DNA of 64,000 bases, taken from NCBI GenBank assembly GCA_937943045.1, contig CALEBN010000032.1, forward strand, positions 1-64,000, given 5' to 3'. The notes beneath the pieces are model-generated. The model searched no databases. It saw nothing but the letters and a program-made list of their open reading frames with translations, and had not been told where the DNA came from. The position numbers and the translations under genes are program-made. Positions 18,490 to 25,880 of this stretch are shown here, piece after piece. This stretch comes from an uncultured Collinsella sp. GTDB lineage: Bacteria; Actinomycetota; Coriobacteriia; Coriobacteriales; Coriobacteriaceae. Numbering within the stretch: the first letter of the stretch is position 1; each line of letters begins with the position of its first letter.

Positions 18490-18611
18490 GTACAGGTTTT
18501 TGTATCTTTCGACGGAGTTCATTATACGAGCAAACTGCTCGCGTTTTCCCAGATTGCACAAAATGCGCCGCGAATGGGTGCATCTCCATACGCCTCTACA
18601 AAAACCTGTAC
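18490..18611. repeat. 15-bp perfect inverted repeats bracketing the capsule promoter
   Basis: GTACAGGTTTTTGTA at 18490-18504 is the exact reverse complement of 18597-18611; flanking A-rich bases (GCAAAA on both outer sides) extend the match imperfectly. The 92-base segment between them holds the TATAAT element pointing into the capsule operon. This is the layout of an invertible promoter: one orientation drives the operon, the other fires towards the terminators at 18625-18702. No recombinase gene is in the window. A fixed pair of protein-binding sites is the alternative. Confidence 0.6.
18521..18549 (-). promoter_or_regulatory. Likely capsule-operon promoter (-10 TATAAT)
   Basis: On the minus strand a perfect TATAAT (18526 to 18521) faces the antiterminator gene about 125 bases away. 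The -35 position (about 18544-18549) is poor (GGAAAA/GGGAAA). The spacer is occupied by the palindrome CGAGCA-GTT-TGCTCG (18527-18541), a likely regulator site. The promoter therefore probably needs an activator or is regulated at that palindrome. It lies entirely inside the inverted-repeat pair at 18490-18611. Confidence 0.5.
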
Positions 18612-18624
18612 CTTTTTGCACAAC

Positions 18625-18654
18625 AAAAAAAGCCGCTCTAACCAGCGGCTTTTC
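18625..18654. terminator. Rho-independent terminator, probably bidirectional
   Basis: Stem AGCCGCT/AGCGGCT (18631-18637 with 18644-18650), 6-base loop, seven T on the minus strand after the stem and TTTTCTTC on the plus strand. On the minus strand it backs up the thrS terminator. On the plus strand it would stop transcription arriving from an inverted capsule promoter. Confidence 0.75.
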
Positions 18655-18667
18655 TTCTATAGACAAC

Positions 18668-18702
18668 AAAAAAGGCGACCGCCCGCGAGGACGATCGCCT
18701 TT
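18668..18702 (-). terminator. thrS terminator
   Basis: AAAGGCGA (18671-18678) pairs with TCGCCTTT (18695-18702) around a GC-rich 16-base centre. On the minus strand the stem is followed by TTTTTTG, about 22 bases after the thrS stop codon. Confidence 0.75.
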
Positions 18703-18724
18703 GTTAATTCTTGTATAGTTTGTG

Positions 18725-20488
18725 CTAGGCGCGAGTCTTGATCTCCTCGGTCACCTTGGCCACAAACTCGTCAACGCCCATCTGAACGGTCTCGTTGGAG
18801 CGATCGCGGACGGAGATGTTGCCGGCCTCGACCTCCTTCTCGCCCAGGATGAGCATATAGGGCACACGGTCGATGCTGCGGGCCTCGCGGATCTTGTAGC
18901 CGATCTTCTCGTCGCGGTCGTCGCAGACCACGCGAATGCCGGCCTCCTCCAGCTTGGCGCACACCTCATGGGCGTAATCGCGGCTCTTCTCAGAGACGGG
19001 AAGCGCCTTGACCTGCACGGGAGCCAGCCAGGTGGGGAACTTGCCCGCAAAGTGCTCAATCAGAATACCGATAAAGCGCTCGATGGAGCCAAAGCAAACG
19101 CGGTGCAGCATGATGGGGCGCTTCTTGGTGCCGTCGGCGTCCACGTACTCCAGATCAAAGTTGAGAGGCATCTGGAAGTCGAGCTGGACGGTGCCGCACT
19201 GCCAGGTACGGCCGAGCGAGTCCTCCAGGTGGAAGTCGATCTTGGGGCCGTAGAAGGCGCCGTCGCCCTCGTTGACCTCGTAGTCCATGTGCAGCTGCTC
19301 CAGAGCGGTGCGCAGGCCCTCCTCGGCGCGCGCCCAGTCCTCGTCCGAACCCATGGAGTCCTCGGGGCGGGTGGAAAGCTCAACGTGGTACTTAAAGCCA
19401 AACTTCTGGTACACGGAGTCGATGAGGTTGACCACGCCCACGATCTCGTCGGTCAACTGGTCGGGGCGCACAAACAGGTGAGCGTCGTCCTGGTTAAAGC
19501 AACGCACGCGGAACAGGCCGTGCAGGGCGCCGCGCAGCTCGTGGCGGTGCACCAGGCCAATCTCGCCGGCGCGGATGGGCAGCTCGCGGTAGGAGTGCGG
19601 CTTGGAGGCGTACACCAGCACGCCGCCCGGGCAGTTCATAGGCTTAATGCAGTACTCTTCGTCGTCGATGACGGTGGAGTACATGTTGTCCTTGTAGTGG
19701 TCCCAGTGGCCCGAGGTCTTCCACAGCTGCTTGTTCATGATGAGCGGCGTGGAGATCTCCACGTAGCCGGCCTTGTGGTGGATCTCGCGCCAGTAGTCCA
19801 GCAGCGTGTTCTTAAGGATCATGCCGTTGGGCAGGAAGAACGGGAAGCCGGGGGCCTCGTCGCGCATCATAAAGAGGTCCATCTCGCGGCCGATCTTGCG
19901 GTGGTCGCGCTTCTTGGCCTCCTCCAGCATGTGCATGTGCTCGTCGAGCTCTTCCTTGGTGGCAAAGGCGACGCCATTGATGCGGGTGAGCATCTTGTTG
20001 TCCTTGTCGCCCTTCCAGTAGGCGCCCGAGACGCCGGTGAGCTTAAAGGCCTTCAGGGCCTTGGTGTAGCAGATGTGGGGGCCAACACACATGTCGATGT
20101 AGTCGCCCTGCTGGTAGAAGGTGATGCGGGCGTCGTCGTCCAGGTCGCCGATGTGCTCGACCTTGTACTTCTCGCCGCGCTCCTCCATAAGGGCAATGGC
20201 CTCGGCGCGGGGCTTCTCGTACACGGAGAACTTGAGGTTCTCCTTGACGATCTTCTTCATCTCGGCCTCGATCGCGGGGAAGTCGTCCTCGCTGATCTTG
20301 ACGCCCTCGGGCAGGTCGACATCGTAGTAGAAGCCGTTGTCGGTCGCGGGGCCGTAGGCAAAGTCGGCCTCGGGATAGAGACGCTTGATGGCCTGCGCCA
20401 TGATGTGCGCGGCGGAGTGGCGGATGACGTGCGTGACCTCGTCCTGCGGGAGCTCGGCCACCGAACCGTCATTGTAGAGTGCCTTCAT
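18725..20488 (-). CDS. thrS: Threonyl-tRNA synthetase
   Basis: 587 residues from MKALYNDGSVAELPQ; the upstream in-frame extension is the leader. It charges tRNA-Thr in the cytosol. HSAAHIMAQAIKRLYPEADF marks the second additional (editing) domain; KPMNCPGGVLVYA (motif 2 region with the zinc Cys), HRHELRGALHGLFRVR and the FGSIERFIGILIEHFAG motif 3 define the class II core; the C-terminal anticodon domain begins about PTWLAPVQVKALP. AGGAG is 11 bases upstream of the start. Length is somewhat shorter than E. coli ThrS but typical of forms with a reduced N-terminus. Own promoter and leader hairpin upstream, terminators downstream: a single-gene unit. Confidence 0.95.
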   Translation of the reverse strand: MKALYNDGSVAELPQDEVTHVIRHSAAHIMAQAIKRLYPEADFAYGPATDNGFYYDVDLPEGVKISEDDFPAIEAEMKKIVKENLKFSVYEKPRAEAIALMEERGEKYKVEHIGDLDDDARITFYQQGDYIDMCVGPHICYTKALKAFKLTGVSGAYWKGDKDNKMLTRINGVAFATKEELDEHMHMLEEAKKRDHRKIGREMDLFMMRDEAPGFPFFLPNGMILKNTLLDYWREIHHKAGYVEISTPLIMNKQLWKTSGHWDHYKDNMYSTVIDDEEYCIKPMNCPGGVLVYASKPHSYRELPIRAGEIGLVHRHELRGALHGLFRVRCFNQDDAHLFVRPDQLTDEIVGVVNLIDSVYQKFGFKYHVELSTRPEDSMGSDEDWARAEEGLRTALEQLHMDYEVNEGDGAFYGPKIDFHLEDSLGRTWQCGTVQLDFQMPLNFDLEYVDADGTKKRPIMLHRVCFGSIERFIGILIEHFAGKFPTWLAPVQVKALPVSEKSRDYAHEVCAKLEEAGIRVVCDDRDEKIGYKIREARSIDRVPYMLILGEKEVEAGNISVRDRSNETVQMGVDEFVAKVTEEIKTRA

Positions 20489-20514
20489 GGGTATGTTTTC
20501 TCCTCTCGGATGCC

Positions 20515-20559
20515 TGATGCAAGTGCGTGCGATGCGCTCGGCGTTTTTGACTTGCATCA
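20515..20559 (-). promoter_or_regulatory. Leader hairpin of thrS
   Basis: TGATGCAAGT at 20515-20524 and its exact reverse complement at 20550-20559 would form a 10-bp hairpin with a 25-base loop at the very 5' end of the thrS transcript, ending about 10 bases before the ribosome site. No T-box sequence was recognised. An autoregulatory operator is possible. Confidence 0.45.
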
Positions 20560-20586
20560 TTATAGGCAGGTTGCCTTGGTATACAA
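20559..20586 (-). promoter_or_regulatory. Promoter of thrS
   Basis: Minus strand: TTGTAT (20586-20581), 16 bases, TATAAT (20564-20559). The expected start is near 20552, giving a leader of about 65 bases. A GC-rich hairpin (arms CGCCCGCCG/CGGCGGGCG, about 20588-20618) lies just upstream and probably separates it from the zinc-ribbon gene. Confidence 0.7.
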
Positions 20587-20726
20587 GCGCCCGCCGCACC
20601 TTAATGGCACGGCGGGCGATTTTCTACGCATGCTTCATCGTGTGGGGGCGAGGCTGCGGGGCGCGCGTGCGGCTTGCGCGCGGTGCGCGGTGCCCGTGGC
20701 TTACGACCGGCCCGACGATGGATGCG

Positions 20727-21158
20727 TTACTGGATGCGAGTTCGGCAGTAGGGGCAGACCTTCCAGTGCGCGTCGAGCGGGCGATGGCAGCTGGGGCACA
20801 CGTTGCGAACCTGGGTATCGCACACGGGGCAGACGACAAAGTCCTTCTCGATGGGGGCGCCGCACTGCGGGCAGGTGCCGTACTGGGCAAGCTGGCGCTC
20901 GCGCAGGGCCATGTCCAGCTCCTGCTCCTCGCGGTCGGCCGCGTAGGAGTGCGGGCGCAGGACCAGGTAGGCAATAAGGCCCACAAACGGGATGAGGGCG
21001 ATGATGCCCCATGCCACGTAGGCGCTGGCGCCGCGGCGGCGAGCGTCGATGAACACATAGACGACCGACAGCACGTACAGGGCGATGATAAAGCCAACAA
21101 AGGCATAGATGACGCCCATAAGCTGCGGCGACATGAGCTCAGAGATGTACTTGGACAT
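20727..21158 (-). CDS. Membrane protein with C-terminal double zinc ribbon
   Basis: 143 residues. Two hydrophobic segments (about 13-35 and 46-65) are followed by a basic and acidic linker. Two zinc-ribbon pairs follow: CPQCGAPIEKDFVVCPVC and CPSCHRPLDAHWKVCPYC, each CxxC-x10-CxxC. The membrane part resembles short phospholipase D N-terminal-like anchors. Such proteins are widespread in actinobacteria and firmicutes with no assigned role; metal-dependent protein or nucleic acid contact is the usual guess. It is transcribed alone, ahead of thrS. Confidence 0.75.
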   Translation of the reverse strand: MSKYISELMSPQLMGVIYAFVGFIIALYVLSVVYVFIDARRRGASAYVAWGIIALIPFVGLIAYLVLRPHSYAADREEQELDMALRERQLAQYGTCPQCGAPIEKDFVVCPVCDTQVRNVCPSCHRPLDAHWKVCPYCRTRIQ

Positions 21159-21258
21159 TGGGGTGTACCTTTCGGAATATTTACAGTCCGGTCAAGTTTA
21201 CCACGGGGTTTGTTTATATGGCACCACGGTTGCAAGCGGGGCCGGTGCGGACACAAAC

Positions 21259-21962
21259 ATCTCAATCTGTAACAGATACTCGGCAAATACGGGTCTAGGT
21301 GTTACAGATCGAGACGAACGGGAGGGCCGCCGAGCAAACGTCTCGATCTGTAACAACTAGGACCAAATTTCCTATCTTGTTGTTACAGATCGAGACACAG
21401 GGGCCCCTCCCCGACTTCAATCTCGATCTATAACATCTTGGGCCCCAAAACCCCTCTTACTGTTACAGATCGAGACATTCAAAATCTGTCGGAAGGTTTG
21501 TCTTGATCTGTAACATCTACAACCCAAATCATCAGCTAGCTGTTACAGATCAAGATGAACGGTGAGCCCTCCGTTAAATATCTCACTCAATCTGTAACAA
21601 CTAGGGGTCAGAAACCCTTCTATCTGCTACAGATCAAGACAAAGGAAAACGTCCAATCTCAATATCTCAATCTGTAACAACAACTCGGCAAAAACAGGTC
21701 TAACCGCTACAGATTTAGACATTCGAAACCGACTGATAGGTTCATCTAAATCTGTAACATCTGGACCCCAAAACGGTCCCCAGATGTTACAGATCGAGAC
21801 AGAACAATCTCTCCCTGACTTTAAATCTCAATCTGTAACACATAGGACCGATTTCCCCCTCTTACTGTTACAAATCAAGACAAACGAAGGGTCTGTCTGG
21901 CAAACGTCTCGATCTGTTACATCTGGAACCCAGTTCTTCTGCTTACTGTTGAAGAACGAGAC
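21259..21962. repeat. Array of nine regularly spaced palindromic units
   Basis: Half-sites related to GTCTCGATCTGTAACA (F) and TGTTACAGATCGAGAC (R) alternate along 704 bases. F begins at 21259, 21340, 21420, 21500, 21584, 21664, 21744, 21825 and 21906. R begins exactly 41 bases after each F in all nine units. The unit period is 80-84. Each unit could fold as a 16-bp stem with a 25-base loop. Loops of units 1 and 6, and the segments after R3 and R6 and after R1 and R8, are similar to each other, which points to spread by duplication. No gene is encoded. It fills most of the 973-base gap between 21158 and 22132. Confidence 0.9.
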
Positions 21963-22086
21963 AAATCTCTGATACCAGGGGCGGCAGACGAGGTCACCGA
22001 TGGTCCTGAGTCTCCCCTCGCCTGCCGTTGGCGGATGCAGCGGGGCTGTTCGCCGCATTGCCGCTGCACTGGGGGTGTGCAGACCG

Positions 22087-22114
22087 TAGGATAGTCCTAT
22101 TGACGGCCTGTCAA
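22087..22114. promoter_or_regulatory. Two short palindromes before the GlpA-like gene
   Basis: TAGGATAGTCCTA (22087-22099) and TTGACGGCCTGTCAA (22100-22114) lie back to back, 18 bases ahead of the GTG start. They could be an operator for the glycerol-type operon. No clear -35/-10 pair could be assigned around them. Confidence 0.35.
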
Positions 22115-22131
22115 CTCGTCTGGGAGGCACC

Positions 22132-23589
22132 GTGGCAGAAACGTTTGATATCGCAATTGTGGGCGCGGGCATTACCGGGTGCGCTATCGCGCGGCAGCTC
22201 GCGCGGTTTGACCTGTCCATTTGTGTAGTCGAGGCGGCCGATGATATCGCGCTGGGCGCGTCGAAGGCCAACGGCGGCCTGGTGCACGCCGGCTACGATC
22301 CAGCACCGGGAACCGTAAAGGCGCAGGTCAACGCCCACGGTTGCGAGCTATATGGCACGTGGGCCCAGGAGCTAGGCTTTTTGTTCCGCCGCACCGGGTC
22401 GATGGTGCTGGGTTTCAACGACGAAGACCGCGCGCACCTGGAGAAGCTGCGCCAGAATGGCCTGGCCAACGGCGTGCCCGCGCTGTCGATTATCGGCCCC
22501 GAGCACATCCACGAGCTGGAACCGCGCGCGAGCGCCGAGGCAACGAGCGCGCTATGGTGCCCTTCGACCGGTTACGTTGACCCGTTTGAAGTGGCCATCG
22601 CCGCGTTGGAGAACGCGGTCGCCAACGGCGTGACGTTTATGCGCTCCGCGCCGGTGAAGGCAATTGAGGTTGCTGACTCGGATGACAGAGCCGCGCGCTT
22701 TACGCTGGCAACGCCCGCAGGCGACGTGCGCTGCCGTTACCTGATCAACGCCGCGGGCAACGGTGCCGCGGACATCTCGCACATGGCCGGCGCCGAGGAG
22801 TTTCAGATGGTCTGGCGCCAGGGCAACATCGTAGTGCTGGACAAGGAGCCGCGTGCGCTCATGCCGCTCTACCCCGTTCCCACGCCAATTTCCAAGGGCG
22901 TTATCGTCACGGGTACCGTACACGGCAACACCGTGATTACCGCGACGGCCGCCGTGCGCGAGCCAGGCGATACACAGACCTACGCTACCGATGTCAACGC
23001 GCTGCTGAGCGGCGCGCGCAAGCTGGTGCCCGATCTGGACACGCGTCGCGTGGTACGCGCGTTTGCCGGCGGACGTCCGGTCATTAAGGGGACGAACGAC
23101 TTCTTTATTGGACAGTCGGCCGTGATGCCGGGGCTGTTCCAGGGCGCAGGCATTCAGTCCCCGGGCGTGGCGAGCGCGCCGGCCATCGCCGAGCGCATGG
23201 AGCAGGTACTGCGCGATGCCGGCGTAGCCCTGCGCGAACGAGGCGATTGGGACCCGATTCGCCATGCGCCGGACGACTTTGACCGCGCGCCGCTCGCGCG
23301 CAAGGAGAAGCTGATTGAGTCCGATCCCGCGTGGGGGCAGATCGTCTGCCGCTGCGAGACGGTGCCCGAGGCCGAAATCGTGGCCGCGATCCGACGCCGC
23401 CCGGGCGCGGTTTCGGTCGAGGGCGTCAAGCGCCGCTGTCGTGCCGGCATGGGTCGGTGCCAGAGCGGCTTTTGCCAGAGCCGCGTGGTAGCGATCCTGG
23501 CGCGCGAGCTGAGCTGCGACCCCAGCGAGGTACTGTTGGAGGATGCCGGTTCTTGGCTGGTAGAGGGACCGCTGAAGGGGGTGCGCTAG
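22132..23589 (+). CDS. GlpA-like FAD oxidoreductase with BFD-type [2Fe-2S] domain
   Basis: 485 residues from a GTG with GGGAGG upstream. FAD-binding motif FDIAIVGAGITGCAIARQLA at the N-terminus. DAO-family body with ASKANGGLVHAGYDPAPGT and a C-terminal GIQSPGVASAPAIA. The last 80 residues hold CRCETVPEAEIVAAI and CRAGMGRCQSGFC, a bacterioferritin-associated-ferredoxin-like [2Fe-2S] domain as in anaerobic glycerol-3-phosphate dehydrogenase GlpA. With the next two genes it forms the common GlpA-like/GlpB-like/DUF1667 cluster of anaerobes. Substrate is likely glycerol 3-phosphate, though the LhgO-type hydroxyacid oxidases share this fold. Confidence 0.82.
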   Translation: MAETFDIAIVGAGITGCAIARQLARFDLSICVVEAADDIALGASKANGGLVHAGYDPAPGTVKAQVNAHGCELYGTWAQELGFLFRRTGSMVLGFNDEDRAHLEKLRQNGLANGVPALSIIGPEHIHELEPRASAEATSALWCPSTGYVDPFEVAIAALENAVANGVTFMRSAPVKAIEVADSDDRAARFTLATPAGDVRCRYLINAAGNGAADISHMAGAEEFQMVWRQGNIVVLDKEPRALMPLYPVPTPISKGVIVTGTVHGNTVITATAAVREPGDTQTYATDVNALLSGARKLVPDLDTRRVVRAFAGGRPVIKGTNDFFIGQSAVMPGLFQGAGIQSPGVASAPAIAERMEQVLRDAGVALRERGDWDPIRHAPDDFDRAPLARKEKLIESDPAWGQIVCRCETVPEAEIVAAIRRRPGAVSVEGVKRRCRAGMGRCQSGFCQSRVVAILARELSCDPSEVLLEDAGSWLVEGPLKGVR

Positions 23590-23590
23590 G

Positions 23591-24991
23591 ATGGCAACGC
23601 TTGATACGCGCGACGGACGCGCGGTGGCCGGAGCTGTAGCGTCGGTGTCGACGCAGGCCTTCGACGTTGTTGTTATCGGCGGCGGACCTGCCGGCATGGC
23701 GGCCGCGCTTGCCGCGCATAAGGCCGGCGCCCACGTGGCCATCGTGGAGCGCGAGCAGCATCTGGGCGGCATCCTGCGCCAGTGCATCCACCCGGGTTTT
23801 GGCCTTTCGCACTTTAAGCAGGAGCTCACCGGTCCCGAGTACGCGCAGCGCTTTATCGACCAGGTGCGCGCGACCGACATTGCGCTGTTCTTGGGCAGTA
23901 TGGTGATTGAGATCGATTCGGACGAGGGCGAGGCTGTGGGCACGCTGAATGCGGACAAGACCGCGGGAGCCACCGCAGTCCATACCGTCACGCTCATGAG
24001 CCGTACCGGCATGCTTCAGCTCACCGGACGCGCGGTCGTCCTTGCCATGGGGTGCCGCGAGCGCACCCGCAGCGAGATCAAGATCCCCGGCAGCCGACCC
24101 GCCGGCGTGTTTACGGCGGGCCTGGCGCAGCGATACATCAATATCGAAAATCTCAAGCCCGGCTCGCGTGCCGTCATTTTGGGCTCGGGCGACATCGGAC
24201 TTATCATGGCGCGCCGCTGCACGCTCGAGGGGATTTCGGTCGAGGGCGTATACGAGCTCATGCCGTACGCCAACGGTCTGCGCCGCAACGTCAAGAACTG
24301 CCTGGACGACTTTGGCATTCCGCTGCACCTGTCCACCACCGTCACGCGCGTGATCGGACACGATCGCGTGGAGGCCGTCGAGGTGAGTCAGGTCGACGAG
24401 AGCCTGGCGCCCATTCCGGGAACCGAGCGCGTTGTTCCGTGCGACACGCTGCTGCTTTCGGTGGGTCTGATTCCCGAAAACGAGCTTTCGGTTGCCGCGG
24501 GCGTTGAGCTCGACCCACGCACGCGCGGCGCCGTGGTGGATCAGAGCCTGCAAACGGGCGTGCCGGGCATCTTTGCCTGCGGCAACGTACTGCACGTGCA
24601 CGATCTGGCCGACAACGTGACGACCGAGTCCGATCGCGCCGGTGCGGCCGCGGCGGCGTACGCGCTGGGGAACGGCGCGAACGTCGGGCACGGTACTGCG
24701 GACCCGAGCTGCCAGCTCACGGTCTCCCCCGCCGGCATTGCGGGCTACGCGCTGCCGGGACGCATTACGGCTGTGGCACTCACCAAACTCAACTTCCGCG
24801 TGCGCCGACCGGTCGACGCCGCCCGCGTGCGCATTCTGGCAGACGACGAAGAACTGTTTGCAGGCAAGGTCCGCCCGTTTAAACCGAGCGTCATGGAGAG
24901 CTTCCCGCTGCCAGCAAAGGTAATCCAGCGCGCGCTCGACCTAGGTGCCAGCGAAATCGTCCTGTCCGTCGATCCCATTGAGGAGGCGTAA
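23591..24991 (+). CDS. FAD/NAD-dependent pyridine nucleotide-disulfide type oxidoreductase
   Basis: 466 residues, starting 1 base after the previous stop. FDVVVIGGGPAGMAAALAAHK (FAD site), RTGMLQLTGRAVVLAMGCRER, SRAVILGSGDIGLIMARR (NAD site) and GIFACGNVLHVHDLADNVT (second FAD motif) are in family order. It is the reductase partner of the GlpA-like protein, corresponding in role to the electron-transfer part of the anaerobic dehydrogenase. No redox-active CxxC pair is seen. The first 20 residues are poorly conserved in style, so the true start may be a little downstream. Confidence 0.85.
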   Translation: MATLDTRDGRAVAGAVASVSTQAFDVVVIGGGPAGMAAALAAHKAGAHVAIVEREQHLGGILRQCIHPGFGLSHFKQELTGPEYAQRFIDQVRATDIALFLGSMVIEIDSDEGEAVGTLNADKTAGATAVHTVTLMSRTGMLQLTGRAVVLAMGCRERTRSEIKIPGSRPAGVFTAGLAQRYINIENLKPGSRAVILGSGDIGLIMARRCTLEGISVEGVYELMPYANGLRRNVKNCLDDFGIPLHLSTTVTRVIGHDRVEAVEVSQVDESLAPIPGTERVVPCDTLLLSVGLIPENELSVAAGVELDPRTRGAVVDQSLQTGVPGIFACGNVLHVHDLADNVTTESDRAGAAAAAYALGNGANVGHGTADPSCQLTVSPAGIAGYALPGRITAVALTKLNFRVRRPVDAARVRILADDEELFAGKVRPFKPSVMESFPLPAKVIQRALDLGASEIVLSVDPIEEA

Positions 24992-24995
24992 GGCC

Positions 24996-25394
24996 ATGAG
25001 CACGAATGCGACCGAGACATTGCAGTTCAACTGCACCACCTGCCCATCCGAATGCCTCTTGACCGTGGAGGTGGAGCGCGACGCAGACGACGCCGTGGTA
25101 GAGGTGCGCTACGTGACCGGCAACAGCTGCCCGCGCGGCGATAAGTTCGCTCACCAGGAGCTCACCTGCCCTGTGCGCGTGCTCACCACTACCGTGGCCG
25201 TATCCGGCGGCGACGAGGCGCTGCTACCCGTGCGCACGGCCGAAGCCATCCCGCTGGCGCTCCACGCCCAGGCGATGGACCTCATCCGCGGTCTGGTCAT
25301 CGACGCCCCCATCCGCATGGGCGACGTCGTTCTGGAAGACCTCCTCAACACGGGCATCGACCTCATCGCCAGCATGGACATCGACCCCGCCTAA
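24996..25394 (+). CDS. DUF1667 protein of the oxidoreductase operon
   Basis: 132 residues from the ATG preceded by GAGGAGG. LQFNCTTCPSECLLTVEVE gives a CxxCPxxC group, followed by GNSCPRGDKFAHQELTCPVRVLTTTV, another CP pair. DUF1667 proteins are almost always encoded with the two FAD oxidoreductases above and probably carry a metal or Fe-S centre for their complex. Gap of 4 bases to the upstream stop, so co-translation is likely. Function beyond that is not established. Confidence 0.85.
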   Translation: MSTNATETLQFNCTTCPSECLLTVEVERDADDAVVEVRYVTGNSCPRGDKFAHQELTCPVRVLTTTVAVSGGDEALLPVRTAEAIPLALHAQAMDLIRGLVIDAPIRMGDVVLEDLLNTGIDLIASMDIDPA

Positions 25395-25880
25395 GTAGCT
25401 CATTTGGGACGGAGCTCTTCTAGCTACCCTGCCATCCACCCCGCCCCTCCTCAATTGCGGTGAAATAGTTCTTTATTTCCGCCAAAACCCCGGCATCCAG
25501 GAACTATTCCACCGCAACTATCTTTGGGATTGGTATTTAGCTTATGCCTACTTTAGTGCCATTTCAAAACTATGCCGGATTACGGGGCTGATTCGGAGAC
25601 CCCCATCCATACCGGCAATTTTCGATTTTTGATAAGCCGTCTACCTGCGGTTTTAATTTCGCGATTTTTCCAATGGTCAAGTAAAACAGGTCCAGCCCCG
25701 TAATCCGCCATACTTTTGAAGGCAGCTAATTCGGGACGGGACTGTATTGACTACTTTTACCTATCAGCCCGCCCCAAAAAAATCATTCCGCATGTTTGAC
25801 GCAGCTAAAATAGCCTCGTCCCAAATTGACTACCCTGGCATTGGGGATACCATGGTGGCACCCTAGCGAAAGGATGTTTC
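25395..25880. repeat. 486-bp gene-free region made of palindromic repeats
   Basis: Three inverted-repeat systems are present. First, GTAGCTCATTTGGGAC at about 25396-25411 and its near reverse complement GTCCCAAATTGACTAC at 25817-25832. Second, a copy of the dispersed hairpin (arms 25455-25471 and 25501-25517, 16 of 17 paired). Third, a 27-base pair at 25565-25591 and 25693-25719 with 25 matches. A further GCAGCTAATTCGGGACGGG at about 25721 repeats the outer arm. No protein-like frame is present. The region looks like nested non-autonomous elements (MITE-like), or a regulatory/terminator complex after the DUF1667 gene. GTTTCATGG at 25877 is the start region of the next gene. Confidence 0.7.

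Noticed and set aside
20489..20590. T-box riboswitch upstream of thrS (and valS)
   Set aside because: No T-box consensus, specifier loop or antiterminator/terminator pair could be seen in either leader.
18722..20977. 751-codon plus-strand frame opposite thrS
   Set aside because: Its translation is Val/Leu/His-rich without motifs and mirrors thrS codon usage; thrS is unmistakable on the other strand.
21259..21962. CRISPR array
   Set aside because: Repeats alternate in orientation, are degenerate and only 16 bases; the intervening segments resemble each other in several cases and no cas genes are present.
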